Of a DNA stretch of 64,000 bases, positions 47,758 through 62,792 are shown one piece after another. The stretch is from positions 32,863 through 96,862 of the forward strand of contig JAREIK010003116.1 in the NCBI GenBank assembly GCA_029783825.1, read 5' to 3'. Made by a program: the position numbers and the translations under genes. Within the stretch, counting starts at the first letter, position 1; every line of letters begins with the position of its first letter. Source of the stretch: Sapria himalayana (Eukaryota; Streptophyta; Magnoliopsida; Malpighiales; Rafflesiaceae). The notes below the pieces were generated by a model that worked only from the letters and a program-made list of their open reading frames with translations, was not told where the DNA came from and made no database searches.

Positions 47758-50700
47758 GGGTTTAGGAGTTTAGTAATTTACGTATTTAGGTATTTTGCGG
47801 TTTATATGTTTTATTTAAATAAATAAATAACAAAAAAATTATTTTTATGATTTTTTCTAATTTTCAAGGTTATAACCATTGAAAATATTATAATTTTTAA
47901 TTTTTTTCAAATGTTAATACAATATTTAATTATAATAATCATAAAAATTAAATATCATGTAAATTCAATATAAATAATTTTATTGATCGATATTTAAATA
48001 CTGATCATAAAATAGATTAATAAACTATTATTAATAAGATAGATATTAATTAAAATATATTTGCAAAACCTAAAACGATTCAAAATCAAAGTCAAATATA
48101 TTACTAAATAATAATTTTTTATTTTTAAATTTTTGATTCATTTTATAAGCTTATAAATTTTTTTGATGAAGATAAATTATTTAAATTATATGTCTCGTTC
48201 ATAATTTTATTTTACAATTAATATTTCTATAAAAATAAACTAATAAATAATTAAAATGAATACTAAAATTATAAAGAATACAAATAAAAATGAGATTTAT
48301 GATTAATTATTTAGGATATACCGGTTAATTGGTTTAAGTATTTAAAAGTCTAGAAGTTTAGTGATTTAAGTGTTTAGGCATTTAGTAGTTTATATGTTTT
48401 ATTTAAATAATAAAATTACAAAAAAATTATTTTTCAAATTTTTTATCAATTTTGAAGGTTATAACCTTTATAAATATAATAATTTTAAAATTTTTTCAAA
48501 TGTGAATACAATATTTAGTTATAATAAATTTAATATTTATATATCATGTAAATTAAAAATAAACAATTTTATTGATAGGTATCAATAAACTAAATATAAA
48601 TATAAATATAATAATGAAAAAAAAATAAATTAATAAACTATTATTTATTGATAGATATTTATATATTATTTATAAATACTTAAACCTTTAAAGATGGTTT
48701 AAATGTTTAAGTAATGAATGGTTTTTTGGTTTTGGGATTTAGGAGTTTAATGATTTAAGCATTTAGGCATTTAGTAGTTTATAGGTTTTATATAAACAAT
48801 AAAATAACAAAAAATTTATTTTTGTGATTTTATCTCATTTTCAAAGATGATAACCTTTAAAAATATAATAATTTTTAAATTATTTTCAAATGTAAATATA
48901 ATATTTAGTTATCATAATCTTTATAATTATATAATATGTAAATTCAATATAAATAATTTTATTGATAAATATTCTAATAATGATCAAAAAATAAATTAAT
49001 AATCTATTATTAATAAGATAGATATCAATTAAAATATAATAACAAAACCTAAAATGATTCTGAAACAAAGCAAAATATATTACTATATAATAATTTTTTG
49101 TTTTGAAAATATTTTTTTTAAAAGTTTATCTATAAATTTTTGATGAAAAATAATTTATATAAATTATTTTTGTCTAGCTCAATTTATTTTGTAATTAATA
49201 TTTATATATATATAAATAAATAAATAATTAAAATGAATATTTAAATTATAATGAAAAAAATTAGATTTATTATTTATTATTTAGGGATACTGTTTTAATT
49301 TTAATTAGACATGTCTCACTAATAATTTATTTTGTAATTAATATTTCTATAAAAATAAACTAATAAATAATTTAAATAAAAATTTAAAATTATACTGAAT
49401 AGAAATTAAAATGAGATTTATGAATTATTATTAATGTTTACCAGTTTAATGGTTTATGTATTTAGAGGTTTTGTAGTTTAGGAGTTTAGCAATTTATGTT
49501 TTTAGGTATTTAGTGATTTATAGGTTTTATTTAAACAATGAAATAACAAAAAAAATAATTTTGAAATTTTTTCACGTTTTCAAAGTTTATAACCTTTGAA
49601 AATATAATAATTTTAAATTTTTTTAAAAATGTGAATACAATATTTAGTAATAATAATCATTATAACTATATATAATATAAACTAAATATAAACATTTTTA
49701 TTGATAGATATGATAGCAATTATCAAAAAATACATTAATATGCTATTATTAATATGATAGATATAAATTAAAATATAATTAAAAAACCTTAAATGATTCA
49801 AAAACAACGTAAAATTTATTACTAAATAATAATTTTTGTTTTTTAGTTTTTGCTTATTTTTATAAGCTTATATATTTTGTTGATGAAAAAGAAATTATTT
49901 AAATTTTATTTGTATTAGTGATAATTTATTTTGTAATTAATATTTCAATATATTATTTTAATTATATTTAAGGGTTACAAGTTTAAAGATTGAAGTATTT
50001 AGGGGATTCAGGCTTTAGAAGTTTAGAGATTTATGTGTTTAGGCATTTAACTGTTAATAAGTTTTATTTAAACAATGATATAACAAAAAATTGATTTGTG
50101 TTATTTTTTATCATTTTTGATGGTTATAACCTTTGAAAATATAACAATTTTTAAATTTTTTTTAAATATGTGAATACTATATTTAGTTATGATAATCATA
50201 ATAATTATATATCATGAAAATTCAATATAAATAATTTATTTGATAGATATTATATTAATGATCAAAAAATAAATTAATAAACTATTATTAATAAGAAAGA
50301 TTTTATTTAAAATATATTTGCAAAATATAAATTTATTCAAATTCAAAATAAAATATATTACTAAATAATAATTTTTTGATGTTTTGCTTCTTTTAATAAG
50401 ATTATATTTTTTTTAATAAAAGTAAATTTTTTAAATTATATTTGTCTTCCTCAAATTATTTTTAATTTAAAATTCTAAAAAAAATAAACTAATAAATAAT
50501 AAAATAAAAATTTAAAACTATAATGAATATAGATAAAATAGAGATTTATTATTTATTATTAAAGATATACTAGTTTAATGGTTTAAGTATTTAGTTGATT
50601 TTGGGATTAGTGATTTAAGTTTTTAGGACTTTAGTGGTTTATAGGTTTTATTTAAACAAAAAAATAACAAAAAATAATTTCATAATATTTTGTCATTTTC

Positions 50701-53700
50701 ATAGGTTTTAACCTTTGAAAATATAATAATATTTAAATTTTTTTGAAATGTGAATACAATATTTAGTTATAATAATTTTAATAATTATATATCATGTAAA
50801 TTCAATATAAACAATTTTATTGATAGATATTATAATAATGATCAAAAATTAAATTAATAAACTATTAATAATAAGATATATATTAATTAAAAAATATTTA
50901 GAAAACCCAAATTGATTCAAAATTAAAGTAAAATATATTACTTAATAAAATTTTTAATTTTTAAATTTTTACTTATTATATAAGCGTAAATACTTTTATT
51001 GATTAAAAAAAATATTTAAATTATATTTCTCGCACTCATAATTTTATGCTAATAAATATTTCTATAAAAATAAACTAATAAATAATTAAAATAAATATTT
51101 CTAATTATAATAAATAGAAATAAAGATTAGATTTATTAATTATTAAGTAGTATATAACGGTTTAATGGTTTATAAATTTAGGCATTACGAGGTTTAGTAG
51201 TTTACTGATTTAACTGTGTATGTATTTAATGGTTATTGGTTTTATTAAAAAAATAAATAAACAAAAAATTTATTTTTATTATTTTTTGATATTTTCAAAT
51301 ATTATAACCTTTAAAAATATAATAATTTTTAAATTATTTTCAAAAGTGAATTTAATATTTAGTTATAATAATTATTATATTTATATTTCATATAAATTCA
51401 ATATAAATAATTTTATTGATAAATATTCTAATAATGATCAAAAAATAAATTAATAATCTATTATCAATAAGATAGATATCAATTAAAATATAATTACAAA
51501 ACCTAAAATGAGTCAGAAGGTAAGAAAAATATATAATACTATATAATAAATTTTTATTTTGAAATTTTTTCTTTTTTTTATAAGTTTATCTATATTTTTT
51601 GATGAATAATTATTTATATAAATTATATTGTCTAACACATAATTTATATTGAATTTAATATTTAATAAAAATAAACTAATAAATAATTAAAATGAATATT
51701 TTAAATTATAATGAAAAAAATAATATTGATTATTATTTAGGGTATACCAGTTTAAAAGGATTATCTATTTAGGTTTTTCTAGATTTCAGAGTTATTGACT
51801 TAAGTGTTTAGGCATTTAGTAGTTTATATGATTTATTTAAATAGTTAAATAACAAAAAAATTATTTTTGATATTTTCTCACATTTTCAATGTTATAATCT
51901 TTGAAAATATAATTATTTTAAATTTTTATAAAATTGTGAATACAATATTTAGTAATAAGAATCATTATAATTATATATAATATAAACTAAATATAAAAAA
52001 TTTTATTGATAGATATGATATCAATTATCAAAAAATAAATTAATATGCTATTATTAATATCATAGATATAAATTAAAATATAATTGCAAAACTTAAAATT
52101 ATTCAAAATCAAAGTAAAATTTATTACCAAATAATAATTTTTGTTTTTTAGTTTTTGCTTCTTTTTATAAGCTTATATTTTTTTTTGATGAAAAATAAAT
52201 TATTTAAATTATATTTAAAGTTTACGAGTTTAAAGTTTTAAGTATTTAGGGGCTTTTGTGTTTAGGAGTTTATAGATTTAAGTGTTTAGGCATTTCATGG
52301 TCTATAAGTTTTAATTAAACAAAGAAATAACACAAAATTTATTTTTATTTTTTTTTTAATTTTTCAAGGTTATAACCTTTGAAAATTAAAAAAAATTAAA
52401 TTTTTTTTTAAATGTAAAAATAATATTTAGTTATAATAATCTTAATAAATATAAGGCATTTAAATTCAATATAAATAATCACATTGCTAGATATTATAAT
52501 AATGATCAATAAATAAATTAATAAACTATTATTAATAAGATAGATATTATTAAAAATATATTTTCAAAATCTAAATTTATTCAAAATCAAAGTATATATT
52601 ATTAAATAATAATTTTTTTTATTATTTTGCTTTTTTATAAATTTTTATTTTTGTTATTAAAAATAAATTATTTAAATTATATTTGTCTACCTCATAAATT
52701 ATTTTGTAATTTATAATTCTATAAAAATAAACTAATAAATAAGTAAAATAAATATTTAAAATTATAATGAATGCAAATAAAATTGAGATTTATTATTTAT
52801 TATTCAGGATATACAGATTTAATGTTTTAAGTATTTAGGTGTTTTGGGGTTTAGTCATTTAAGTGTTTATGCCTTAAGTGATTTTATCTAAATTTTGAAG
52901 GTTATAACCTTTAAAAATATAATAATTTTTAATTTTTTTTTAAATGTGAATATAATATTTAGTTATAATAATCTTGATAATTATATATAATGTAAAATCA
53001 ATATAAATAATTTTATTAATAGATATTCTAATAATGATCAAAAATAAATTAATAAACTATTATTAAATAGAATGATATAAATTAAAATATAATTGCAAAA
53101 TCTAAAATTATTCAAAATTAAATTAAAATAAATTACTAAATAATAATATTTTGGTTTAAAAATTTTGCCTCTTTTTATGATCTAATATTTTTTTGATTAA
53201 AAAAAATTATTTATATTATATTTGTCTCACTAATAATTTATTTTGTAATTAATATTTCTATAAAAATAAACTGATAAATAATTAAAACGAATATTTAAAA
53301 TTATAATGAATACTAATAAAAATGAGATTTATTATTTATTATTTAGAGTATACTAATTTAAAGATTTATGTATTTATGGGCTTTGGGGTTTAGGAGTTTA
53401 GTCATTAAGAATTTAAGCATTTTGTGGTTTATAGATTTTATTTAAAAATTCTAATAAAAAAATATATTATTTTATTTTTTCTTATTTTCAAAACTTATAA
53501 CCTTTGAAAACTTAATAATTTTTAAATTTTTTAAAATATGAAAATATTATTTTGTTATAGTAATCTAAATAATTATATATTATGTAAATTCAATATAAAT
53601 AATTTTTTTATAGATATTATGATGATGATAATAAAATAATTTATAAACTATTATTAATAAGATAGATATTAAATAAAATTTATTTTCAAAACCTAAAATG

Positions 53701-54979
53701 ATTCAAAATCAAAGTAAAATATATTAATAAGGTAGATATTAAATAAAACTATTATTAATAAAATAAAATATACATGTTCAAAAGATTATATATTTAGGAG
53801 TTTTGGGATTTAAGAATTTAGTGATTTAAGTGTTAAGCATTTAGTAAATTATAGGTTTTATTTAAAAAATAAAATAACAAAATTTTTTTTTGTTATTTGT
53901 TCTCATTTTTGAGGGATATAACCTTTGAAACTATAACACTTTTTAATTTTTTTTAAATGTTAATACTATATTTAGTTATTATAATGTTAATAATTATATA
54001 TCATGTAAATTCAATATAAACAATTATATTGATATATATTATAATAATGATCATATAAAAGATTAATAATTAATAAGATAAATATTGTTTAAAATATATT
54101 TACAAAATATAAAATGATTCAAAGTCAAAGTGAAATATTTTACTAAATATTAATTTTAATTTTTTAAATTTTTGTATCTATTTATAAGCTTATATAATTT
54201 TTGATGAAAAATAAATTATTTATATTATATTGGTCTAACCATTAATTGATTTTTTAATTTATATTTCTATAAAAATAAACTAATAAATATTTAAAATGTA
54301 TATATAAAATTATAATGAATACTAATAAAAATAAGATTTATGATTAATTATTTAGGGTATACCTATTTAATGGTTTAAGTTTATTCTCATTTTCGGGTTA
54401 ATGAGTTTATTGATTTATATGTTTACACATTTAGGTTATATTTATTTTTTATAGGTTTTATTTAATCAATGAAATAACAAAAAAATGTATTTTTATGAAT
54501 TTTCGTGATTTTCAAAGTTTATAACCTTTAAAAATATAATAATTTGTTAATAGTTCTAAAATATGAATACAATACTTAGTTATAATAATCTTTATAATTA
54601 TATTTGATGTAAATTCAATATAAAAAATTGTATTAATATATATTATTTTGATGATCAAAAAATAAATTAATAAACTATTATTAATAAGTCAGATATTAAT
54701 TAAAATATATATGCAGAACCCAAAATAATTCAAAATCAAAGTAAATTATATTACTAAATAAAATTTTAAATTTTTAAAAATTTGTTTATTTTTATAAGCT
54801 TATATTTTTTTCATAAAAAATAATTTATTTAAATTATATATGTCTCACTAATTATTTATTTTGTAATTAACATTTCTATAAAATTAAACTTAAATTTAAT
54901 TAAAATGAATATTTAAAATTATAATGAATACAAATAAAAATGAGAATTATTATTTATTATTTAGGTTATATAGGGTTAA

Positions 54980-55059
54980 TGGTTTAAGTATTTAGGGGTT
55001 TTGGGGTTTAGGAGTCTAGAGATTTAAATGTTTAGGCATTTAGTGGTTTATATGTTTTA
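54980..55059 (+). repeat. Clear example of the 8-bp phased G-rich tract
   Basis: Ten consecutive 8-bp units, in order: TGGTTTAA, GTATTTAG, GGGTTTTG, GGGTTTAG, GAGTCTAG, AGATTTAA, ATGTTTAG, GCATTTAG, TGGTTTAT, ATGTTTTA. An equivalent tract occurs in most monomers and lies 5' of the palindromic box when read in array polarity. Confidence 0.85.
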
Positions 55060-58000
55060 TTTAAAAAATAAAATAATAATAAATTATTTTTGTGATTTTT
55101 TATCATTTTTGAAGGTTAAAACCTTTGAAAATATAATAATTTTTAAATTTTTTTCTAAAGTAAATATAATATTTAGTTATAATAATCTTAATAATTATAA
55201 GACATTTAAATTCAATATAAGTAATTTTATTGTTAGATATTATAAAATTGATCAAATAATAAATTAATAAACTATTCTTTATAAGATTGATAGCAATTAA
55301 AATATAATTGCAAAACCTATATATAATGATTCAAAATCAAAGTAAAATATATTACTAAATAATAATTTTTTGTTTTTAAATTTGTATTTCATTTTATATG
55401 CTTATATATTTTTTTGATTAAAAATAAATTATTAAAATTATAGTTGTCTCGCTCATTATTTATTTTGTAATTAATATTTTTATAAAAAATAAACTAATAA
55501 ATAATTAAAATGAATATTTAAAATTATAATGAATACAAATTAAATGAGATTTATGATTTATTATATGTGGTATACCAGTTTAATGGTTTGATTATTTAGG
55601 AGTTTTGTCATTTAGGAGTTTATCAATTTATGTTTTTAGGTATTTAGTGGTCTATAAGTTTTATTTATATAATAAAAATAAAAACAAAAATTTATATTTT
55701 TTCTAATTTTCAAAGGTTATAACCTTTAAAAATAAAATAATTTTTAAAATTTTTTGAAATGTGAATACTATGTATAATTATATTAATTTTACTAATTATA
55801 TATCATATAAATTCAATATAAACAATTTTAATGATGGATATTATAATAATGATCAAAAATTAAATTAATAAACTATTAATAAAAATATAAATATTAATTA
55901 AAATATATTTACATAACACAAAATGATTCAAAATCAAATCAAAATATATTACTAAATAATAATATTTAATTTTTAATTTGTTCTTCTTTTTATAAGCTTA
56001 TATTTTTTTTTTGATTAAAAATAAATCATTTAAATAATATTTGTCTTTCTCGAAATTTCTTTTGTAATTAATTTTTCCAAATAATTAAACTATAAATAAA
56101 AAAATGAATATTTAAAATTATAATAAATAGAAATAAAAAAAAGATTTATTATTTATTAAGTAGTATTGAGATGTTAAAATGTTTATGTATTTAGGGGTTT
56201 CGGAGTTTATTAGCTTACCAATTTAAGTAAGTAAGCATTGAATGGTTTATAGGTTTTATTTAAAAAATAAAAAAACTAAAAATTTATTTTTATTATTTTT
56301 TCTCATTTTTTAAGATTATAACCTTTGAAAATATAATAATTTTTAAATTTTTTTCAAAAGTGAATACAATATTTATTTATAATAATCATAATTATTATAT
56401 CTCATATAAATTCAATATAAACAAATTTATTGATAGATATTCTAATAATTATCAAAAAATAAATTAAAAATCTATTATGAATAAGATTGATATTACTTAA
56501 AATATAATAACAAAACCTAAAATGTTTCAAAATCAATGCAAAATATATTACTAAAATAAAATTATCTGTTTTTAAATTTTTATTCTTTTTATAAGCTTAT
56601 CAATTTTTCAATGAAAAATAATTTTTATAAATTATATTTTTAAATCATATTTTAATAATAATTAATACATATATAAAAATAAAAAAATCAAAAATCAAAA
56701 TGAATTTTTTAAATTATAATGAAAACAAATAAAAATGAAATTTAATAATTATTATTTAGGGTATACCGATTTAAAGGATTATCTATATAGAGGTATCGAA
56801 ATTTTGTACTTTAGTGATTTAAATGCTTTGGCATTTAATGGTGTATAGGTTTTAATTAAACAATAGAATAACAAAGAAAAAGTATTTTTTTTTATATTTT
56901 CACATTTTCAAAGGTTATAACCTTTGAAAATATAATATTTTTAAAATTTTTTTCAAAAGTGAATACAATATTTAGTTATAATAATCATTATATTGATATA
57001 TCATATAAATTCAATATAAATATTTTTATTGATAAATATTCTAATAATGATGAAAAAATAACTTATAATCTATTATTAATAAGATTGATGTCAATTAAAA
57101 TATAATTACAAAACCTAAAATGATTTAGATGCAAAGCAAAATATATTACTATATAATAATTTTTTGTTTTGAAATTTTTTTTCTTTTAAAAAGTTTAACT
57201 ATAATTTTTTGATGAAAAATAATTTACATAAATTATATTTGTGTAACTCATAAATTAATTTTAATTAATATTTATATATAAATAAACAAATAAATAATTA
57301 AAATGAATATTTAAAATTATAATTAAAAATAATGAGATTTATTATTTATTATTTAGGGTATACCAGTCTAATTTAAATTAGATCTGTTTTACTAATAATT
57401 TATTTTGTAATTAATATTTCTATAAATATAAACTGAAAATTAATTAAAATAAAAATTTAAAATTATACTCAATAAAAATTAAAATGATATTTATGATTTA
57501 TGATTAATTTATACTAGTTTATTGGTTTACATATTTAGAGGTTTTGTCTTTTAGGAGTTTAGCGGTTTAGGTTTTTCGGCATTTAGTGGATTATAGGTTT
57601 TTTCTAATCAATAAAATAACAACAAAAATTGAAATTTTTTCTCATTTTCATAGGTTATAACCTTTGAAAATATAATAATATTTAAAATTTTTTGAAATGT
57701 GAATACATTATTTAGTTATAATAATATTAGTAATTATATATGATATAAATTCAATATAAATAATTTTATTGATAGATATTATAATAATGATCAAAAATTA
57801 AAATAATGAACTACTATTAATAAGATATATATTAATTAAAAAATATTTACAAAACCCAAATTGATTCAAAATCAAAGTAAAATATATAACTGGATAATAA
57901 TTTATAATTTTTAAATTTTTACTTCTTTTATAAGCGTATATATTTTTTTTGATTAAAAATAAATTATTTAAATTATATTTGTCGCACCCATACTTTATTT

Positions 58001-58240
58001 TGTAATATATATTTCTATAAAATTAAACTAATAAATAATTAAAATGAATATTTAAAATTATAATAAATAGAAATAAAAATTAGATTTATTAATTATTTAG
58101 TAGTATATAGAAGTTTAATAGTTTATGTATTTAGGCATTACAGGGTTTAAGAGTTTACTGATTTAACTATGTATGCATTTAGTGGTTTATTGTTTTTATT
58201 TAAAAAATAAAATTAAAAAAATTATTTTTATTATTTTTTG

Positions 58241-58272
58241 ATATTTTCAAAGGTTATAACCTTTGAAAATAT
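58241..58272. repeat. Perfect 32-bp palindrome of the satellite monomer
   Basis: Same perfect box as at 19923 and 35410, here in a plus-polarity monomer. Being palindromic it reads the same in both array orientations. Confidence 0.92.
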
Positions 58273-61200
58273 AATAATTTTTAATTTTTTTTCAAAAAGT
58301 GAATAAATAATTATTTATATCATCATAATAATTATATATCATATAAATTCAATATAAACAATTTTATTGATAAATATTCTAATAATTATCAAAAAATAGA
58401 TTAAAAATCTTTTATGAATAACATTGATATTACTTAAAATATAATATCAAAACCTAAAATGATTCAAAAGCAAAGCAAAATATATTACTTAATAATAATT
58501 ATTTATTTTTATATTTTTATTCTTTTTATAAGCTTATCTATTTTTTGATGAGAAATTATTTTAATGAATTATATTTTTAACTCAGAATTTATTTTATAAT
58601 TAATACATATATATATATATATAAATAAAAAACTAAAGAGTCAAAACAAATTTTTATATTATAATGAAAACAAATAAAATGAGATTTTATTATTATTATT
58701 TAGGGTATACAGGTTTAAAGGATTATATATATAGGGGTATCAGGATTTTGTAGTTTAGTGATTTAAGTGTTTGGGCATTTAGTGGTTTATAGGTTTTATT
58801 TAAAAATTGAAATAACAAAATTTTTTTATTTTTTATTTTTTCACATGTTAAAAGGTTATAATCTTTGAAAATATAATAATTTTAAAATTTTTTTCAAAAG
58901 TGAATATAATATTTAGTTATAATAATTATTAAATATATATATCATATAAATTCAATATAAACATTTTTATTGATAAATATTATAAAAATGATAAAAAAAT
59001 AATTTAATAATATATTATTAATAATTTAGATTACAATTAAAATATAATTACAAAACCTAAAATGATTGAGAAACAAAGCAAAATATATTACTATATAATA
59101 ATTTTTTGTTTTTAGTTTTTTTCTTCTTTTAATTAGTTTATCAATATTTTTTTGTTGAGAAATAATTTATATAAATTATATTTGTATAACTTATACTTTA
59201 TTTTGTAATTAATATTTATATAAAAATAAACAAAAAAATAATTAAAATGAATATTTAAAATAATAATAAAAAAATGAGATTTATTTATTATTTAGAGTAT
59301 ACCGGTTTAATTTAAATTATATCTGTCTCACTAATAAATTTTTTTGTAATTAATATTTCTATAAAAATAAACTGATAAATAATTAAAATAAAAATTTAAA
59401 ATTATACTTAATAAAAATTAAATTGAGATTTATGATTTATTATTAATGGATACCAATTTAAAGGTTTTTTCGTTTAAGAGTTTATAAATTTATGTTTTTA
59501 GGCATTTAGTGGTTTATATGTTTTATTTAAATAATGAAATAACAAAAAAATTATTTTTGATATTTTTTCAAATTTTCAAAGCTTATACCATTTGAAAATA
59601 TAATAATTTTAATATTTTTTAAAAATGTTTATACAATATTTAGTAATAATAAATATTATAACTATAAATAAAATCAACTAAATATAAACAATTTTATTGA
59701 TAGATATTATATCAATTATCAAAAAATAAATTAATAAACTATTATTAATATGATAGATATAAATTAAAATATAATTAAAAACCCTAAAATGATTCAAAAT
59801 CAAATTAAAATTTATTACTAAATAATAATTTTTTTTAGTTTTTGCATCATTTTATAAACTTATATGTTTTTTTGATGAAAAATATATTATTAAAATTATA
59901 TTTGTATAACTCATAAGTTATTTTGTAATTAATATTTCTATAAATTATTTAAATAATATTTACGGTTTACGAGTTTAAAGGTTCAAGTATTTAGGGGCTA
60001 TTAAGGTTTGCTTCTTTTTTATAAGTTTATATTTTTTGTTATTAAAAGTAAATTACTTAAATTATATTTGCCTTCCTCATAATTTATTTTTAATTTATAA
60101 TTCTATAAAAATAAACTAATAAATAATTAAAATGAATATTTAAAATTATAATGAATACAAATAAAATAGAGATTTATTATTTATTATTCAGGATATACTA
60201 GTTTAATGGTTTAAGTATTTAGGCATTTTGGGGTTTAGTGATTTAAGTGTTTAGGCCTTAAGTGATTTATAGTTTTTATTTAAAGAATGAAAAAATAAAA
60301 AATCTAATTTTTTGATTTTTTTTAATTTTTGTAGGTTATAACCTTTGAAAATATAATAATTTTTAATTTTTTTAAATGTGAATATAATATTTAGTAATAA
60401 TAATCTTAATAATTATATATAATGTAAACTCAATATAAATAATTTTATTAATAGATATTATAATAATGATCAATAAAATATTAATAAACTACTATTAATA
60501 AGAATGATATAAATTAAAATATTATTGCAAAATCTAAAATGATTCAAAATAAAAATAAAATATATTACTAAATAATAAATTTTTGTTTTTAAAATTTTAC
60601 CTCTTTTTATAAGGATATATATTTTTTTTGATGAAAAATAAATTATTTAAATTAGATATGTGTCACTAAAATTTTTTTTTTTGTAATTAAATTTCTATAA
60701 AAATAAACTGATAAATAATTAAAATAAAAATTTAAAATTATACTTAATAAAATTTAAATTGATATTTATGATTTTTTTTAATGTACACCTGTTTAATAGT
60801 TTACGTATTTAAAGGTTTTGTCGTTTAGGAGTTTAGCAATTTATGTTTTTAGGCATTTAGTGGTTTATAGGTTTTATTTAAACAATAAAAATACAAAAAA
60901 TATATTTGTAATTTTTTTTAATTTTATAAGGTTATAACCTTTGAAAATATAATAATATTTAAAATTTTTTGAAATGTGAATACAATATTTAGTTATAATA
61001 ATATTAATAATTATGTATCATATAAATTCAATATAAACAATTTTATTGATAGATAATAGAATAATGATCAAAATTTAAATTAATAAACTATTAATAAAAA
61101 GATTGATATTAATTGAAAAATATTTACAAAACCCAAATTGATTGAAAATTAAAGTAAAATATATTAATGGATAATAATTTTTAATTTTTAAATCTTAACT

Positions 61201-62792
61201 TCTTTTATAAGCATATATTTTTTTTGATTAAAATAAATTAATTAAAATATATATATCACTTTGATAATTTAATTTGTAATAAATTTTTCTATCAAAATAA
61301 ACTAATAAATAATTATAAAGAATATTAAAAATTATAATAAATAGATAAAAAAATTAGATTTATTAATTATTAAGTTGTATATAGCGATTTAATGGTTTAT
61401 GTATTTAGGCATTTTGAGCTTTAGAAGTTTACTAATTTAACTGTGTATGCATTTAGTGGTTTATAGGTTTTATTAAAAAAATTAAATAATAAAAAATTTA
61501 TTTTTATTATTTTTTGATATTTTTAAAGGTTATAAACTTTGAAAATATAATAGTTTTTAAATTGTTTTTTAAATTTGAATACAATATTTAGTTATAATAA
61601 TCATTATATTTATATATCATATAAATTCAATATAAACAATTTTATTAATAAATATTCTAATAATGATCAAAAAATTAATTAATAATCTATTATTAATAAG
61701 ATATATTTCAATTAAAATATAATTACAAAACCTAATATGATTTAGAAGAAAATCAAAATATATTATTATATAATAATTTTTTGTTTTGAAATTTTTTTTC
61801 TTTTAAAATGTTTATCAATAATTTTTTGATGAAAAATAATTTATATAAATTATTTTTGTCAAACTCAATTTATTTTATAATTAATATTTATATATAAACA
61901 ATTAATTAATTAATTAAAATGAATATTTAAAATTATAATCAAAAAAATTTTGATTTATTATTTATTATTTAGGGATACCAGTTTAATTTAAATTAGATCT
62001 ATCTCACTAATAATTTATTTTCTTATATATATTTCTATAAAATAAATTGATAAATTATTAAAATAAAAATTTAAAATTATACTGAATAAAAATTAAAATA
62101 AGATTTATGTTTTATTATTAAAGTATACCAGTTTAATGATTTAAGTATTTAGAGGTTTTGTCGCTAGAAGTTTAGCAATTTATGTTTTTAGGCTTTTAGT
62201 GGTTTATAGGTTTTATTTAAAAAAATAACAAAAAAAATGTCTATAATTTTTTACATTTTCATAAGTTATAACATTTGAAAATTTAATAATATTTTAAATT
62301 TTTTGAAATTTTAATATAATAATTTGTTATAATAATATTACTAATTATATATCATATAAATTTAATATAAATAATTTTATTGATAGATATTATAATAATG
62401 ATCAAAATTTAAATTTATAAACTATTAATTTTAATTTAGATATTAATTAAAAAATATTTACAAAACCCAAATTGATTCAAAATTAAAGTAACTTATATTA
62501 CTTGATAATAATTTTTAATTTTTAAATTTCTACTTTATTTATAAGCATATATTTTTATTAGATAAATAATATATTATTTAAATTATATTTGTCCCACTAA
62601 TAATTTATTTTCTAATAAATATTTCTAAATAAATACACTAATAAATAATTAAAATGAATATTTAAAAATATAAGAAATAACAATAAAAAATAAATTTATT
62701 AATTATTAAGTAGTATTTAGCGGTTTAATGGTTTATGTATTTAGGCATTACGGGGTTTAGGAGTTTAGTGATTTAACTTTATATGCATTTAC

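Larger units (their letters stand above)
47758..62792 (+). repeat. Satellite array, block 8 (+ polarity)
   Basis: About 15 kb of satellite running from the right end of E copy 4 to hAT-3. Next to E it repeats the monomer order seen leftwards from E copy 3: the 'CTGATCATAAAATAG' variant, a TAAATA run near 48592, the 'TTTAAAGATGG' variant near 48676, then B-type and C-type (49970). A-type markers lie near 50910, 57860, 61135 and 62470, with 61135 to 62470 again about 1.34 kb. C-type units occur near 49970, 52220 and 59955, and D-types near 56460-56830 and 58400-58780. Deletion joins are seen near 52875, 53740 and 60003. Small ORFs are satellite translations. Confidence 0.9.
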
